From: Corynebacterium sp. SCR221107
Lineage (GTDB): Bacteria; Actinomycetota; Actinomycetes; Mycobacteriales; Mycobacteriaceae
Length of the DNA: 64,000 bases
Assembly (NCBI RefSeq): GCF_027886475.1
Contig: NZ_CP115670.1
Coordinates: 620,001-684,000 of the forward strand
Direction: 5' to 3'
Made by a program: the position numbers and the translations under genes. Positions 19,401 through 28,550 of this stretch are shown piece after piece (position 1 is the stretch's first letter; the number at the start of each line of letters is the position of its first letter). Below the pieces are notes generated by a model. That model worked only from the letters and a program-made list of their open reading frames with translations. It was not told where the DNA came from and did not search any database.

Positions 19401-19898
19401 AAGAAGCCCGCCGAGGAATTCGCCGAGCATCGCCGCCGCTTCGGCAACACCTCCGTCCTCGAGGATGCGGAATTCCTCTACGGCCTAGCAGAAGGCAAAG
19501 AGACGGTCATCCGCACCTCGGACTCGGCAGTGCCAATGATCGTTCGCCTAGACGCCGTGGGCGAGCCGGACGAAAAGGGCATGCGCAACGTGGTGTGCAA
19601 CGTCAACGGACAAATCCGCCCCATTCTCGTGCGTGACCGCTCGGTGGAATCGGTGACAGCCTCGGCGGAAAAGGCCGACGCTTCCAACCAAGGGCATGTC
19701 GCCGCCCCATTCGCGGGCGTTGTCACCGTTACTGTGAACGCGGGTGATGCAGTCAAGGCGGGTGAACCGGTGGCCATAATCGAAGCGATGAAGATGGAGG
19801 CAACCATCACGGCAACCAAGGATGGCCAGATCGAGCGCGTTGTGCTTACCCAGCCCACCAAGGTTGAAGGCGGTGACCTCTTGGTCGTGATTGATTAG
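16482..19898 (+). CDS. pyc: Pyruvate carboxylase
   Basis: 1138 residues, the full single-chain enzyme that carboxylates pyruvate to oxaloacetate, the main anaplerotic route of corynebacteria. Domains: biotin carboxylase with ATP-grasp (about 10-455; KAVAGGGGRGMR and FIEMNPRIQVEH), carboxyltransferase (about 530-810; TFRDAHQSLLATR, and the metal-site HVHTHDTAGG), tetramerisation region, and C-terminal biotinyl domain with EAMKMEA (biotin on Lys1104). Length equals that of C. glutamicum Pyc. GTG start supported by GAGGTAGGA just upstream. BirA encoded at 33343 would biotinylate it. Confidence 0.98.
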   Translation: MPTPTQSFTKILVANRGEIAVRAFRAAFETGAATVAVYPREDRNSFHRSFAPEAVLIGEGGSAVKAYLDIDEIIRAAKQTGSTAVYPGYGFLSENAQLARECAENGLTFIGPTPEVLELTGDKAAAVAAAREAGLPTLQESQATDDVEELYQFAAEQQFPLFVKAVAGGGGRGMRFVEKLEDIKALAAEASREAAAAFGDGRVYVERAVIKPQHIEVQILADAEGNVIHLYERDCSLQRRHQKVVEIAPAQHLDPQLRDTICADAVRFCKHIGYQGAGTVEFLVDEQGNHVFIEMNPRIQVEHTVTEEVTQVDLVKSQILIAAGATLDDLGLYQEDITTIGAALQCRITTEDPSNGFRPDTGTITAYRSPGGAGVRLDGAAMLGGEITPNFDSMLVKMTCRGADFATAVARAQRALAEFHVSGVATNIGFLRALLREEDFQHERIATDFIALHPWLLQAPPADDEQGRILDYLADITVNKPHGRRPVVANPKAKLAIIDHNGSQPLPRGSRDELLQLGPAKYAQQLRSQDRLAVTETTFRDAHQSLLATRVRTNTLVEAAKHVARLTPQLLSVEAWGGATYDVAMRFLHEDPWERLDQLREAMPNINIQMLLRGRNTVGYTPYPDAVCRAFVGEAARSGVDIFRIFDALNDVSQMRPAIDAVLETGTTVAEVAMAYSGDLSNPNEKLYTLDYYLNLAEQIVETGAHILAIKDMAGLLKPAAATKLVTALRKNFDLPVHVHTHDTAGGQLATYWAAANAGADAVDGASAPLSGTTSQPSLSAIVAAFANTYRDTGLSLDAVGSLEPYWEAVRGLYAPFESGTPGPTGRIYRHEIPGGQLSNLRAQATALGLADRFELIEDNYAAVNEMLGRPTKVTPSSKVVGDLALYLVGAGVDPKDFAEDPQKYDIPDSVIAFLRGELGTPPGGWPEPLRSKALAGRAESRDTLAPLSEETEAALHDSDAKVVRHTLDTLLFKKPAEEFAEHRRRFGNTSVLEDAEFLYGLAEGKETVIRTSDSAVPMIVRLDAVGEPDEKGMRNVVCNVNGQIRPILVRDRSVESVTASAEKADASNQGHVAAPFAGVVTVTVNAGDAVKAGEPVAIIEAMKMEATITATKDGQIERVVLTQPTKVEGGDLLVVID

Positions 19899-19916
19899 CA
19901 GTTTTCGCCAAACGCA

Positions 19917-19956
19917 TATACGTAACGCCCCTGTAGCAGCAGGGGCGTTACGTATA
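19917..19956. terminator. Perfect 17-base hairpin after pyc
   Basis: TATACGTAACGCCCCTG (19917-19933) and its exact complement (19940-19956) around a six-base loop. There is no T run on either strand, so it may protect the 3' end or terminate weakly; it starts 18 bases after the pyc stop. Confidence 0.7.
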
Positions 19957-20070
19957 GTAACCACCCACCCGGTCAACGCCCGGAAGTGACGTCCCTTGGC
20001 CGGAAGAGGAAACCCCTTTTTCGGGAGCTGGGGGAAGTGTGCCGTACCCTAATTTGCGCAGAGGATCAAC

Positions 20071-20130
20071 AAAAAGCGCTTACCCCGCACCATGCCGTCC
20101 ACAATGAACGACCGGTGCGGGGTAAGCGCT
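20071..20130 (-). terminator. accBC terminator
   Basis: Seventeen-base perfect inverted repeat (AGCGCTTACCCCGCACC at 20075-20091; complement at 20114-20130), 22-base loop; on the minus strand the stem is followed by a T run at 20075-20071. Confidence 0.85.
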
Positions 20131-20155
20131 AAACAGGTGTGTTAGAAGCCGGAGA

Positions 20156-21934
20156 TTACTTGATCTCGAGCAGGACTTGTCCCTTGGTCACGCCCTCGCC
20201 AGCGGCGACAGCCAAGCCCTCGACCTTGCCGGACTTGTGCGCCTTGACCGGGTTTTCCATCTTCATGGCCTCGAGGACCACGACGACGTCGCCCTCGTTG
20301 ACCTCAGCGCCGTCCTCGACGTTGACCTTGATAACGGTACCCTGCATCGGAGCGGCGACGGCATCGCCGGAAACGCCAGCCTTAGCACCGCCGGAGCGAC
20401 GCTTCTTGGCCTTCTTCTTAGCAGGAGCGTTGCCACCACCGAGTGCCAGGTCGCCCGGCAGGGCGATCTCGACGCGACGGCCGTCGATCTCGACGACAAC
20501 CTTCTGAGCTGGGGTCGGCGCCTCGTCCTCCTCAACCTCTGCTGGGTCGACGTAGGCAGGAATCGGGTTGTCCCACTCTTCCTCAATCCACTTGGTGTAG
20601 ACGTCGAACTTCTCGCCGTTGCCGATGAAGGCTGGGTTATCGACGACGTGGCGGTGGAATGGGATGACCGTCGGCATGCCCTCGACAACGTACTCGGACA
20701 GTGCACGACGTGCGCGCTGCAGGGCCTCGTCGCGGGTTTCACCGAAGACGATCAGCTTTGCCAACATGGAGTCGAACTGGCCGCCGATGACGGAGCCCTC
20801 GACGATGCCGGAATCCATGCGCACACCAGGGCCCGCTGGCTCGATGTACTTGGTGACCTTGCCCGGAGCAGGCATGAAGTTGGAGCCTGCGTCCTCGCCA
20901 TTGATGCGGAACTCGAAGGCGTGGCCGCGCGGGCTCGGATCCTCCTTGATGTGGAGTTCCTTGCCCTCAGCGATGCGGAACTGCTCGCGAACCAGATCCA
21001 AGCCGGTGGTCATCTCGGTGACCGGGTGTTCGACCTGCAGACGAGTGTTGACCTCGAGGAAGGAGATCAGGCCGTCGGAACCGACCAAGTACTCCACAGT
21101 GCCAGCGCCGTAGTAGTTGGCCTCGCGGCAGATGGCCTTGGCGGACTCGTGCAGGCGGGTGCGCTGCTCGTCGGTAAGGAATGGGGCCGGCGCCTCTTCG
21201 ACCAGCTTCTGGAAACGACGCTGCAGGGAGCAGTCACGGGTACCAGCAACGACAACGTTGCCGTGCTGGTCGGCGACGACCTGGCACTCGACGTGGCGAG
21301 CCTTGTCGAGGTAGCGCTCGACGAAGCACTCGCCGCGGCCGAAGGCAGCTACTGCCTCACGGGTAGCGGATTCGTACAGCTCAGCGACCTCTTCCATCTT
21401 GTACGCGACCTTCATGCCGCGTCCGCCGCCACCGAAGGCTGCCTTGATTGCGATCGGCAGGCCGTGCTCCTGAGCGAATGCGACGACCTCGTCAGCATCC
21501 TTGACGGGCTCCTTGGTGCCCGGAGCCATTGGTGCATTGGCGCGCAAAGCGATGTGGCGAGCGGTGACCTTGTCACCGAGGTCGCGGATGGACTGTGGAG
21601 ACGGGCCGATCCAGATCAGGCCAGCATCGATGACGGCCTGTGCAAAATCGGCGTTCTCGGACAGGAAGCCGTAGCCTGGGTGAATGGCATCGGCGCCGGA
21701 CTTTGCAGCGGCATCGAGGATTTTGTCGATGACGAGGTAAGACTCGGCAGAATTCTGGCCGCCGAGGGCGAAGGCCTCATCGGCCATGGAGACGAAAGGT
21801 GCATCCGCATCCGGCTCTGCGTAAACCGCGACGCTGGCGATACCTGCATCGCGAGCGGCACGAATGACGCGAATGGCGATCTCGCCACGGTTGGCGACGA
21901 GGACCTTTGTGATCTTCCTGTTTTCCACAGACAC
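20156..21934 (-). CDS. accBC: Acyl-CoA carboxylase biotin carboxylase/BCCP subunit
   Basis: 592 residues: biotin carboxylase (about 8-455) with ATP-grasp [13 protein letters not shown] and the substrate-binding [14 protein letters not shown], a Lys/Ala-rich linker (about 490-520, [13 protein letters not shown]), then the biotinyl domain with EAMKMEN (biotin on Lys558). It supplies carboxybiotin to the DtsR/AccD transferase subunits encoded at 29-33 kb for malonyl-CoA and mycolate precursor synthesis. GTG start with AGGAGAG about eight bases upstream. It converges on pyc with two hairpins between them. Confidence 0.97.
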   Translation of the reverse strand: MSVENRKITKVLVANRGEIAIRVIRAARDAGIASVAVYAEPDADAPFVSMADEAFALGGQNSAESYLVIDKILDAAAKSGADAIHPGYGFLSENADFAQAVIDAGLIWIGPSPQSIRDLGDKVTARHIALRANAPMAPGTKEPVKDADEVVAFAQEHGLPIAIKAAFGGGGRGMKVAYKMEEVAELYESATREAVAAFGRGECFVERYLDKARHVECQVVADQHGNVVVAGTRDCSLQRRFQKLVEEAPAPFLTDEQRTRLHESAKAICREANYYGAGTVEYLVGSDGLISFLEVNTRLQVEHPVTEMTTGLDLVREQFRIAEGKELHIKEDPSPRGHAFEFRINGEDAGSNFMPAPGKVTKYIEPAGPGVRMDSGIVEGSVIGGQFDSMLAKLIVFGETRDEALQRARRALSEYVVEGMPTVIPFHRHVVDNPAFIGNGEKFDVYTKWIEEEWDNPIPAYVDPAEVEEDEAPTPAQKVVVEIDGRRVEIALPGDLALGGGNAPAKKKAKKRRSGGAKAGVSGDAVAAPMQGTVIKVNVEDGAEVNEGDVVVVLEAMKMENPVKAHKSGKVEGLAVAAGEGVTKGQVLLEIK

Positions 21935-22118
21935 TTGTTGCTCTCCTGATTCTAGTTCATTTCATGCACAATCCAGCGCTTAGCAGAAAGCTCTTTGCAA
22001 TCTTGGCTTCTTCTTTCGCTGGGGTGTGTGAGCCATGACAATAACTGAGGTACTTAGCGATTACGCACACTCCGCTATAGGCATGAAACATTGTTACACA
22101 CATTTGCTCGTGTCAAAG

Positions 22119-22153
22119 CAAAAAGAGGGGAGGTTTTTCTCCCCAGCTTTTTG
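22119..22153 (-). terminator. Bidirectional-type terminator of sseA
   Basis: CAAAAAG-A-GGGGAG and CTCCCC-AG-CTTTTTG around a GTTTTT loop; A and T runs on both sides allow termination in either direction. It lies 19 bases after the sseA stop. Confidence 0.75.
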
Positions 22154-22171
22154 TTAATGAAACTAACCAGA

Positions 22172-23056
22172 CTAGTTTAGCGGTTCGCCCGGATCTTCGC
22201 CGCGCGCGATTGGCATTCGTACCATGTTGCCCCATTCTGCCCAAGATCCGTCGTAATTACGAACATTTGAGTGGCCTAGCAGGTACTTTAAAACGAACCA
22301 AGTGTGGGTGCCGCGCTCACCAATCTGGCAGTAGGTGATGATTTCATCCTTTTCGAGCAACTCGCCATATGTTTTCTTGAGATCCTCGATGGAGCGGAAA
22401 CGACTGTTCGGGTGTACCGACTCGTCCCAAGGAATGTTCACTGCCCCAGGGATATGCCCCTTCCTGAGTACCCCCGTCATGGGGGAGTCGACGTCTTCGG
22501 TGCCCGCATACTCGTTGGAGGTGCGTACGTCAAGGAGTCCGGTATGTGCTGTGGAGGCCTTGACTTCGTCAACGAATACACGCAATGTGGCGTCATCGCG
22601 CTCGACGATCGGGTATCCGGTGGCGGGGTATTCGGGAACTGCGTAGGAGGTGTCGCGCTCCTCGGCCATCCAGGCGTCGCGACCGCCGTTGAGTAGGCGA
22701 ACGTCTTCGTGTCCAAAGAGCTTAAAAACCCAGAAGGTGAATGCGGCCCACCAATTGGACTTATCGCCGTATATGATCACGGTGTCCTCGCGGGCAATGC
22801 CTTTGGAATCCATGAGTTCAGCGAAGGCCTCCGGAGAGATGAAATCGCGCATGATGGGGTCGTTGAGATCCTTGTGCCAGTCGATGCGCACCGCACCGGG
22901 AATATGTCCGATGTCGTAGAGGAGTGAGTCTTCGTCGGACTCGACAACGCGCAGCCCCTTGGTTCCTAGTCGGGCACTAAGCCACTGGGCGGACACGAGG
23001 CTTGCTGGGTCGGCGTAGTCCTGGAGGAGCGGGTGCGGGTCAAGTGGCGCAGCCAT
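22172..23056 (-). CDS. sseA: Thiosulfate sulfurtransferase (rhodanese)
   Basis: 294 residues, two rhodanese domains of the CysA/ThtR type. The first domain (about 20-145) is structural, with [16 protein letters not shown]. The second (about 170-285) holds the active-site loop [13 protein letters not shown] with catalytic Cys243. The enzyme moves sulfane sulfur from thiosulfate or persulfides to acceptors. Its position next to accBC is the same in C. glutamicum. The ATG at 23056 is followed by a polar stretch typical of the family, and the gene is monocistronic with its own terminator. Confidence 0.93.
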   Translation of the reverse strand: MAAPLDPHPLLQDYADPASLVSAQWLSARLGTKGLRVVESDEDSLLYDIGHIPGAVRIDWHKDLNDPIMRDFISPEAFAELMDSKGIAREDTVIIYGDKSNWWAAFTFWVFKLFGHEDVRLLNGGRDAWMAEERDTSYAVPEYPATGYPIVERDDATLRVFVDEVKASTAHTGLLDVRTSNEYAGTEDVDSPMTGVLRKGHIPGAVNIPWDESVHPNSRFRSIEDLKKTYGELLEKDEIITYCQIGERGTHTWFVLKYLLGHSNVRNYDGSWAEWGNMVRMPIARGEDPGEPLN

Positions 23057-24525
23057 TGGGAGCCTTTCTGCATTTTCGGCGTTAATGGGATTCTCTGTGT
23101 TCTCGAAATCAAATAATGGGCATTGGGGTAATCACACTTCATCCAAGAAAGTGACTTTGGCAGTTTAACTATCCGGGTGAGAAAGTGGTTCCCCTGGCCA
23201 GACCTTTGGATGAATGTCCTCACTCACAGTGTCACCTCTGCTGTCCGACTGGCAACATTTCGTGAGCAGTCAAACACATATAATCGGGCCAATTTTCACT
23301 TAAATCGAATGAATGTGTGCGTTTCCTCAAACTAAAGCCGTATCTTTGCCTATTCAGTCTTGGAATCTTCCTGTCTTCCTGCTCGGGATGGGTGGCGAGT
23401 TTTCGGGGAAACCCGTGCTGCTGCTTAACGAAAGTATCACAACACGAAAGTAGATCCTCCCCGTTTATATGTTGATTACCAATAGGTGGGCAGAGATATG
23501 TGTATTTGCAATATAAAAAATGCCGAGAAATATCGGTCTGTGAATGAGGAAATGATTCATTCCAATCAACAACCGGTAGGCAATGGGTTGGACTGGGGGG
23601 AGCATGCGGTACCGACAGTGTGAACCCCGCGTGGCGCCGGTATGTATCTTCAAGATGCATATGTCGAATATTAAAGGTTGTTTTCTGTATGTAATTGCCA
23701 CATAAACCTTCTGCTGGTGTGCCAAGCTCAATTGCCGGAGTCAAAGTGGTTCGGCACTGGGGTGAATCAGTTTCCTTCCGGCGTGTTGAATGCTGCTAAA
23801 GCAGTCTTTGCTTAACGACGCCCTCAAACCACACCGTGATAGCTTTCCTTGCCCCTTGAGGTTTGGAGGGGGTTCTATGCGTAATGAAGCGACTGCAACT
23901 AGCTGCCCTCGACCTCGACAGGGGTGGGGTAGGAGGATCGGCGTCTTTTGGCGCTGCTTCATCACTATCGTGATTCCCTCCTGATGGCGGGGGTGGGGTG
24001 GGTTTATCCAAAGGGTGGAGGAGGCAACCGAGAAGGTGGGACTACGAGCGGGGCGAAAAGTTGCATCCTTGCGGTGCGGGCAAGGAATGAGTTGTGGCTA
24101 TGACCTTGATGTTTGCGACCTTAACTTCGTGGGGCGGGTCACCTTGGCGTCGGAAAGCAAGAAATAAACCAGTAGGAATGCATGCCTAGCAGGTGTGCGG
24201 TTGCTTACTAAGCGCGTCGGCGGCGCGAAACCTAACTGGGACTTAAATATCATTAAAAACAGGCGTGAAAATGACGGTCGGCGCTGAGGCTGACCGCGAT
24301 GAAGCGCACGGTGAAAAACGGCAGCGCCCGCAGCAAGACGGGTGTTTTCGTAGGTTTCCGGGCGCTTTCGGCACCGGCCACACCCACGAACTTACCGTCT
24401 TCTTAAAAACGGGGCGAAAGGGCGATTATGGGACCGGGCGCGGTAAAGAAAGCAGAAAAGTTCATCTTCCAACAAAGCAGGTTGCGCAATGCGACCACCA
24501 CGCTTCGTCATGAAAGGTTAAATGC
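23057..24525. other. 1.47-kb stretch without a credible gene
   Basis: Between divergent sseA and the ATP-grasp-like gene. Bases 23230-23740 are clearly AT-richer than the rest. Open frames here (for example minus-strand 23232-23744) show no domain and no Shine-Dalgarno. Visible structure: an imperfect hairpin with CCCTCAAACC near 23822 and GGTTTGGAGGG near 23863; an eight-base stem AGCGCCCG/CGGGCGCT (24323-24330, 24359-24366); and one interspersed 12-mer at 24148. It may be a decayed gene or a long regulatory leader. Confidence 0.5.
24148..24159 (-). repeat. Interspersed 12-mer, T variant
   Basis: CGTCGGAAAGCA on the plus strand, inside the long gene-free stretch between sseA and the gene at 24526. 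Confidence 0.8.
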
Positions 24526-25584
24526 GTGCATAAGGCAATTGTCGTTTTCGAGGTCGAGGGCGGTTCTGACAAGAAGTTCGATGGTCACCGCAAGGACACC
24601 ATGCCGATCGTCAACGCCATCAAGGAAGCTGGCTACCACTCCGAGGTCGTCTACTATCGTCCCGAATGGTCCGACGAGCTCTTCGACTACATCACCGCCA
24701 ACTTCGACGCCTACATCTCCCGCGTAAACCCCGGCAACATCCCCGGCGGCGAGAAGGGCTACTTCGATCTTTTGACCCGCCTGTCCGAGGCAGGGCTTGT
24801 GGGTATGTCCACCCCATACGAAATGATGGCATACGGCGCCAAGGACGCCCTGGTCAAGCTTAACGACACCGACCTGGTTCCTTCCGACACCGCCGCCTAC
24901 TACGACGTGGAAACCTTCCACAACACCTTCCCCACCTCCATCTCCTACGGCGAGCGCGTCCTGAAACAAAACCGCGGCTCCACCGGTGAGGGCATCTGGC
25001 GTGTCCAGCTCGAGGACAAGGAGCTGGCCGCCTCCGTCGAGCCGGGCACCGCCCTGCCGCCGGACACCAAGCTGCGCTGCACCGAGGCAGTGGACAACCA
25101 CACCGAGATCCGCGAGCTCGGTGAGTTCATGGACTTCTGCGATCAGTACATCATCGGTGACAACGGCATGCTGGTCGACATGCGCTTCATGCCGCGCATC
25201 GTCGAGGGTGAGATCCGCATCCTTCTGGTTGGCCCGACGCCGGTGTTCGTCGTCCACAAGAAGCCTGCCGCCGGTGGCGACAACTTCTCCGCCACCTTGT
25301 TCTCCGGCGCGAAGTACACCTACGACAAGCCAGAGGCATGGCAGGACCTCGTCGACATGTTCGCCGAGGTGCGCCCGGTTATTGCCGAGAAGCTTGGCGG
25401 CGACAACATTCCGTTGATCTGGACCGCCGATTTCATGCTTGCCGACGGCCCTAACGGCGAGGACACCTACGTCCTTGGCGAGATCAACTGCTCGTGCGTG
25501 GGCTTTACCTCCGAGCTCAACATGGGCATCCAGGAACTCGTGGCCAAGGAGGCCATCTCGCGCGTGGAGAAGAAGTTCGCCTAG
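24526..25584 (+). CDS. Cj0069 family protein, ATP-grasp-like
   Basis: 352 residues, soluble. Features of an ATP-grasp fold are visible: an N-terminal pre-ATP-grasp region that ends in SRVNPGNIPGG, a central KQNRGSTGEGIWRV lysine/glycine-rich segment like the ATP-binding loop, and a late acidic block ending in GEINCSCVGF that resembles the metal-binding E-x-N of the fold. I recognise it as the conserved Cj0069 family, whose reaction is not established. GTG start; GAAAGG lies about eight bases upstream. It is preceded by a long gene-free leader and closed by a strong hairpin. Confidence 0.7.
   Translation: MHKAIVVFEVEGGSDKKFDGHRKDTMPIVNAIKEAGYHSEVVYYRPEWSDELFDYITANFDAYISRVNPGNIPGGEKGYFDLLTRLSEAGLVGMSTPYEMMAYGAKDALVKLNDTDLVPSDTAAYYDVETFHNTFPTSISYGERVLKQNRGSTGEGIWRVQLEDKELAASVEPGTALPPDTKLRCTEAVDNHTEIRELGEFMDFCDQYIIGDNGMLVDMRFMPRIVEGEIRILLVGPTPVFVVHKKPAAGGDNFSATLFSGAKYTYDKPEAWQDLVDMFAEVRPVIAEKLGGDNIPLIWTADFMLADGPNGEDTYVLGEINCSCVGFTSELNMGIQELVAKEAISRVEKKFA
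25436..25447 (+). repeat. Interspersed 12-mer, G variant, inside Cj0069-like gene
   Basis: TGCTTGCCGACG encoding part of FMLADG. The surrounding protein is conserved, so this copy may be constrained by coding. Confidence 0.6.
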
Positions 25585-25666
25585 ATCCTTATCGTGCTGT
25601 GTTCCAGCAGATGGGACCAAAATAGGCCCAAAAGCCTAAATAGGCCCAGATAGACACAGCAGGCAA

Positions 25667-25712
25667 AAGACCCCAGCAGCGTCGTGGAAAACTACCACGC
25701 TGCTGGGGTCTT
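25667..25712. terminator. Bidirectional terminator
   Basis: Fourteen-base perfect stem AAGACCCCAGCAGC with GCTGCTGGGGTCTT, plus an inner GTGG/CCAC pair, preceded by AAAA and followed by TT. It separates the convergent Cj0069-like and maf genes. Confidence 0.85.
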
Positions 25713-25794
25713 GCATTGAGAGATCCGAGAGATCCGAGAAAACGCCAGAATCCGAAAGAATCCACCACCGACCGTCTAGTGGTAAGGATGTCGC

Positions 25795-26397
25795 CTAGGA
25801 AACAGTCGGCCCCCACAGCTCGTGCACGTTGTAGCCGAGCACGTAGAGGGCTCTTCTTACTAGTGGTAATGACAGCCCCACTACAGAAGAGGGGTCGCCC
25901 TCTATACGGTCGATGAACCAACCACCAATGGCCTCCAGCGTGAACGCACCTGCGCATTCCAGCGGCTCACCCGTGCGGGCGTAGGCCTCCACGTCCGCAT
26001 CGCTTGCGTCGGCAAACCAGACGGACGTGCGCGCGGTGCCGATGAAACGACCCTGAGGCGTGATCACGCAGTGGCCGGTGATCAGTTCGCCGCGGCGGCC
26101 GCGCTGCGCCTTCCACCTGTCGATGGTGGCCTCGATGGTATGGGGCTTGCCCATGAGCGTGCCGTCGATAAACAGCATGGAGTCGCACCCGATCACAACA
26201 TCATTGGGGTATTTGTCAGCGACCGCTGCGGCCTTGGCGCCCGCCAGCTTTTCGACAATCGCTGACTCTTTTTGCCCAGTCATCGCATCGAAGATCGCAT
26301 CCTCGTCGATGTTGGCAGGATCCACGAGTGGTTCGACGCCGGCGTTGGTGAGGATGGCCTTGCGCGACGGTGAAGCAGACGCGAGCACGATGCGCAT
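25795..26397 (-). CDS. maf: Maf family nucleotide pyrophosphatase
   Basis: 200 residues. Maf proteins hydrolyse non-canonical or modified nucleoside triphosphates (house-cleaning). The N-terminal LASASPSRKAIL and the central GCDSMLFIDG motif are present, followed by the KPHTIEAT segment. The ATG overlaps the stop of the upstream DUF3151 gene by one base (TGATG), so the two are coupled. Length is normal. Confidence 0.92.
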   Translation of the reverse strand: MRIVLASASPSRKAILTNAGVEPLVDPANIDEDAIFDAMTGQKESAIVEKLAGAKAAAVADKYPNDVVIGCDSMLFIDGTLMGKPHTIEATIDRWKAQRGRRGELITGHCVITPQGRFIGTARTSVWFADASDADVEAYARTGEPLECAGAFTLEAIGGWFIDRIEGDPSSVVGLSLPLVRRALYVLGYNVHELWGPTVS

Positions 26398-26807
26398 CAG
26401 CGCGCCCCCAACAGCTTCTCAACGCAGCCAGCGTCCGAATCTTCGAGGAGCTTCTTGCACCGTTCGAATTCCTCGTTGTCACCTATGAGTTCGCTGGCGA
26501 GCGCGAGCGAGGCAATCGCGCGCAGAACACCTTGGTTTGGCTCGTGAGCAAAGGGAATTGGTCCATGGCCGCGCCACCCATTGGCGCGCAGGCGATCCAA
26601 GCTGCGGTGGTAGCCGGTGCGAGCGAAGGCGTAGGCGATGGCCTTTTCTTCATCGCTGGACGCCTCCTCCAGCCGTCCCAGCGCTAGGGTCGCCCAGCAG
26701 CTGGGGGAGGCGGGGTTGGCCAGAACGGCTTCGATCGGGGAGGCGGCGTCAACAAGCTCCTCGGCGGGCAGCTCGATGGGTGGGGGAGCAAGGAGGTCTT
26801 TGTGCAT
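26397..26807 (-). CDS. DUF3151 family protein
   Basis: 136 residues, a soluble helical protein of the actinobacterial DUF3151 family: N-terminal DLLAPPPIELP, the repeat-like AIAYAFARTGYHRSLDRLRANGW and the hallmark GHGPIPFAHEPNQG. The helical arrangement resembles a TPR-like fold. Function unknown. It sits directly upstream of maf with a one-base overlap. Confidence 0.85.
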   Translation of the reverse strand: MHKDLLAPPPIELPAEELVDAASPIEAVLANPASPSCWATLALGRLEEASSDEEKAIAYAFARTGYHRSLDRLRANGWRGHGPIPFAHEPNQGVLRAIASLALASELIGDNEEFERCKKLLEDSDAGCVEKLLGAR

Positions 26808-26965
26808 GACTTACACCATAGCCGAACAGCACACCAGTCCAACATGGCCCATCGCGATCGACGATGACCGACCACAGTTCGGTACAGCCGGGCGTCTAAA
26901 ACCTCTGTTATATCGGCCTGATGTAAAAGCACGTATCACGGGCCTGTGGGGTGCCGGTGAGGCAA

Positions 26966-27032
26966 TAAAGAAAACCACGGCCGCGCATACACGCGTTGAA
27001 GACAGTTGATCTCAACGGTGTGCGGGGCCGTG
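26966..27032 (-). terminator. Terminator of the low-complexity membrane protein gene
   Basis: CACGGCC (26976-26982) pairs with GGCCGTG (27026-27032), with further pairing of CGCA/TGCG inside; on the minus strand the stem is followed by GGTTTTCTTTATT. Confidence 0.7.
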
Positions 27033-27092
27033 ATGGAGAGATGAATTACCCAGACAATTATTGGGCTAGCACCGGTGTGTGCCACACTCCTT

Positions 27093-28550
27093 TTACATCA
27101 CCTGCTGGGTTGGGTAAATGCGTCCGGATACGGAGCGGTAGACGTACGCTAGGGCGAGGTAGCTTGCGGGCGCGGCAATGAGGCCAGCGAGGCCACAGGT
27201 AATCAAGGTAACGAAGAAGACCGCGAGGCCGAGGACGATGCTAAATCCTAGTAGCTGCCAGTAGCGGCGCTTGCCGTCGGCAAACGCAGCCTTGAAGGCA
27301 TCGCCAAAGGACATTCCATCTGCGGCATAGAACGGGGCGAGCATGATAAACGGTCCAACGAGCACGGCGCCAAAGATGGAGAGGAAGATGAAGAAAACCA
27401 TCGTGAGAATAGCGCCGGCTGAGACATCTTCGACCATGTAGTCACCCATGCTGGCGAATGCCACCACAAGCAGGCCGATCAATCCAGGCAGTACCGCAGC
27501 GAACGAGATGATGTTGGAGACGATGACAACACCCAAGGTCGTACCATAGTGCAATTCCTCGCGGAAGTTCTCGAGTTCGAGGCGATAGCCATTGAGCGAA
27601 CGAAGCGCGAAGTGATACACCACGGGCATGACAAGGAGCGACAGGATCGCCGTGAGGAAGTTGAGCAGAGATGCGATGGCGCTGAGAGTCTCATTGCTTC
27701 CGGCATACGAGGTGCCGATGCTGAGCACGCCGAGCACAAAGGTACCAAGGATCCAGATCAGCGGATCAAAAAACACTGACTTCACGCCGAAGGTGAAGGC
27801 CTCACCAAAATTGAAAGTGTCGTTGCCTTGACGGTAGGGCCATTGTAGACGCGGATGCACCTGACCGGGAACCGCCTGTGATCCGGCCTGGTAGCCGTTG
27901 CCGTTGTGGTCAAACCCGCCCGAGCCGTAGCCTTGGCCGTAACCTTGATTAAAGCCCTGACCATAGTTCGGGTTGAAGCCTTGGCCGTATTGCTGGCCAT
28001 ACTGTTCGCCGCCGGGTTGCCCGAATTGCCCGGTGCCACTGGCGGCACCGTACTGACTCGGCCCTTGGCCGTACTGGCCGTTGTGGTTTGTGCTTGCCGA
28101 CGAATCGCCTACGCCCGTGCCATAGGGGTTATATTGCTGCGACTGGCCTATGCCCGGATAGGGGGGAAGGTTGCCCGTGGAGGACGTACCTGGGGAGTCA
28201 AAGCCGGGATTGTCTTCGGGATGATTGACGCTTGGGTAGGACTGGAAGGAGTCAGACGTGCCAGGGGTGCCCGCATTGCCTTTCGAAAAGGAGGCGTAGG
28301 GATTAGCGCCGTCTTTGTTTCCTGCCTGCCCGTCGGACCCGTGAGCACCGGACGGATTGCCCGCGAGAGAGCCTGCATCAAAGGCAGTCGTTTCCTCCGC
28401 CGGTGTTGATGGCGTGGCAGGCTTCGCCGGGTTCGAGGCAGGCCCTTGAGGGGCCTGGCCGTGGTCGGCGTGCTTGCCGGCCGGATCCTGTGGGTCATTT
28501 CCTTGATGTTGCGGGTCTAGCGAATAGGGATCGTTATTCTGGTCGCTCAT
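27093..28550 (-). CDS. Membrane protein with Gly/Gln/Asn/Tyr-rich N-terminus
   Basis: 485 residues from the ATG at 28550 (a GTG two codons upstream is possible). Residues 1-225 are disordered and rich in Gly, Gln, Asn, Pro and Tyr, with repeated YGQG units (for example PNYGQGFNQGYGQGYG). The C-terminal 240 residues contain about six membrane segments, including ILGTFVLGVLSIGTSY, LTAILSLLVMPVVYHF and LAVFFVTLITCGLAGLI, in a layout like DUF975-type proteins. Its function is not known; such tails can drive self-association, which is inference. Confidence 0.8.
   Translation of the reverse strand: MSDQNNDPYSLDPQHQGNDPQDPAGKHADHGQAPQGPASNPAKPATPSTPAEETTAFDAGSLAGNPSGAHGSDGQAGNKDGANPYASFSKGNAGTPGTSDSFQSYPSVNHPEDNPGFDSPGTSSTGNLPPYPGIGQSQQYNPYGTGVGDSSASTNHNGQYGQGPSQYGAASGTGQFGQPGGEQYGQQYGQGFNPNYGQGFNQGYGQGYGSGGFDHNGNGYQAGSQAVPGQVHPRLQWPYRQGNDTFNFGEAFTFGVKSVFFDPLIWILGTFVLGVLSIGTSYAGSNETLSAIASLLNFLTAILSLLVMPVVYHFALRSLNGYRLELENFREELHYGTTLGVVIVSNIISFAAVLPGLIGLLVVAFASMGDYMVEDVSAGAILTMVFFIFLSIFGAVLVGPFIMLAPFYAADGMSFGDAFKAAFADGKRRYWQLLGFSIVLGLAVFFVTLITCGLAGLIAAPASYLALAYVYRSVSGRIYPTQQVM
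28091..28102 (+). repeat. Interspersed 12-mer, G variant, in disordered coding region
   Basis: TGCTTGCCGACG opposite codons of the low-complexity N-terminus (SSAST) of the membrane protein. Confidence 0.75.

Noticed and set aside
20177..21949. 590-codon open frame on the plus strand, antisense to accBC
   Set aside because: It mirrors the codon structure of accBC, has no ribosome-binding site and no domain. AccBC on the other strand is certain.
23232..23744. 170-codon minus-strand frame in the gene-free stretch
   Set aside because: Its composition is not protein-like, with no motif and no ribosome-binding site.
24323..24366. Eight-base stem AGCGCCCG/CGGGCGCT as terminator or riboswitch
   Set aside because: Only TTC follows, no upstream gene needs termination, and no riboswitch class is recognised.
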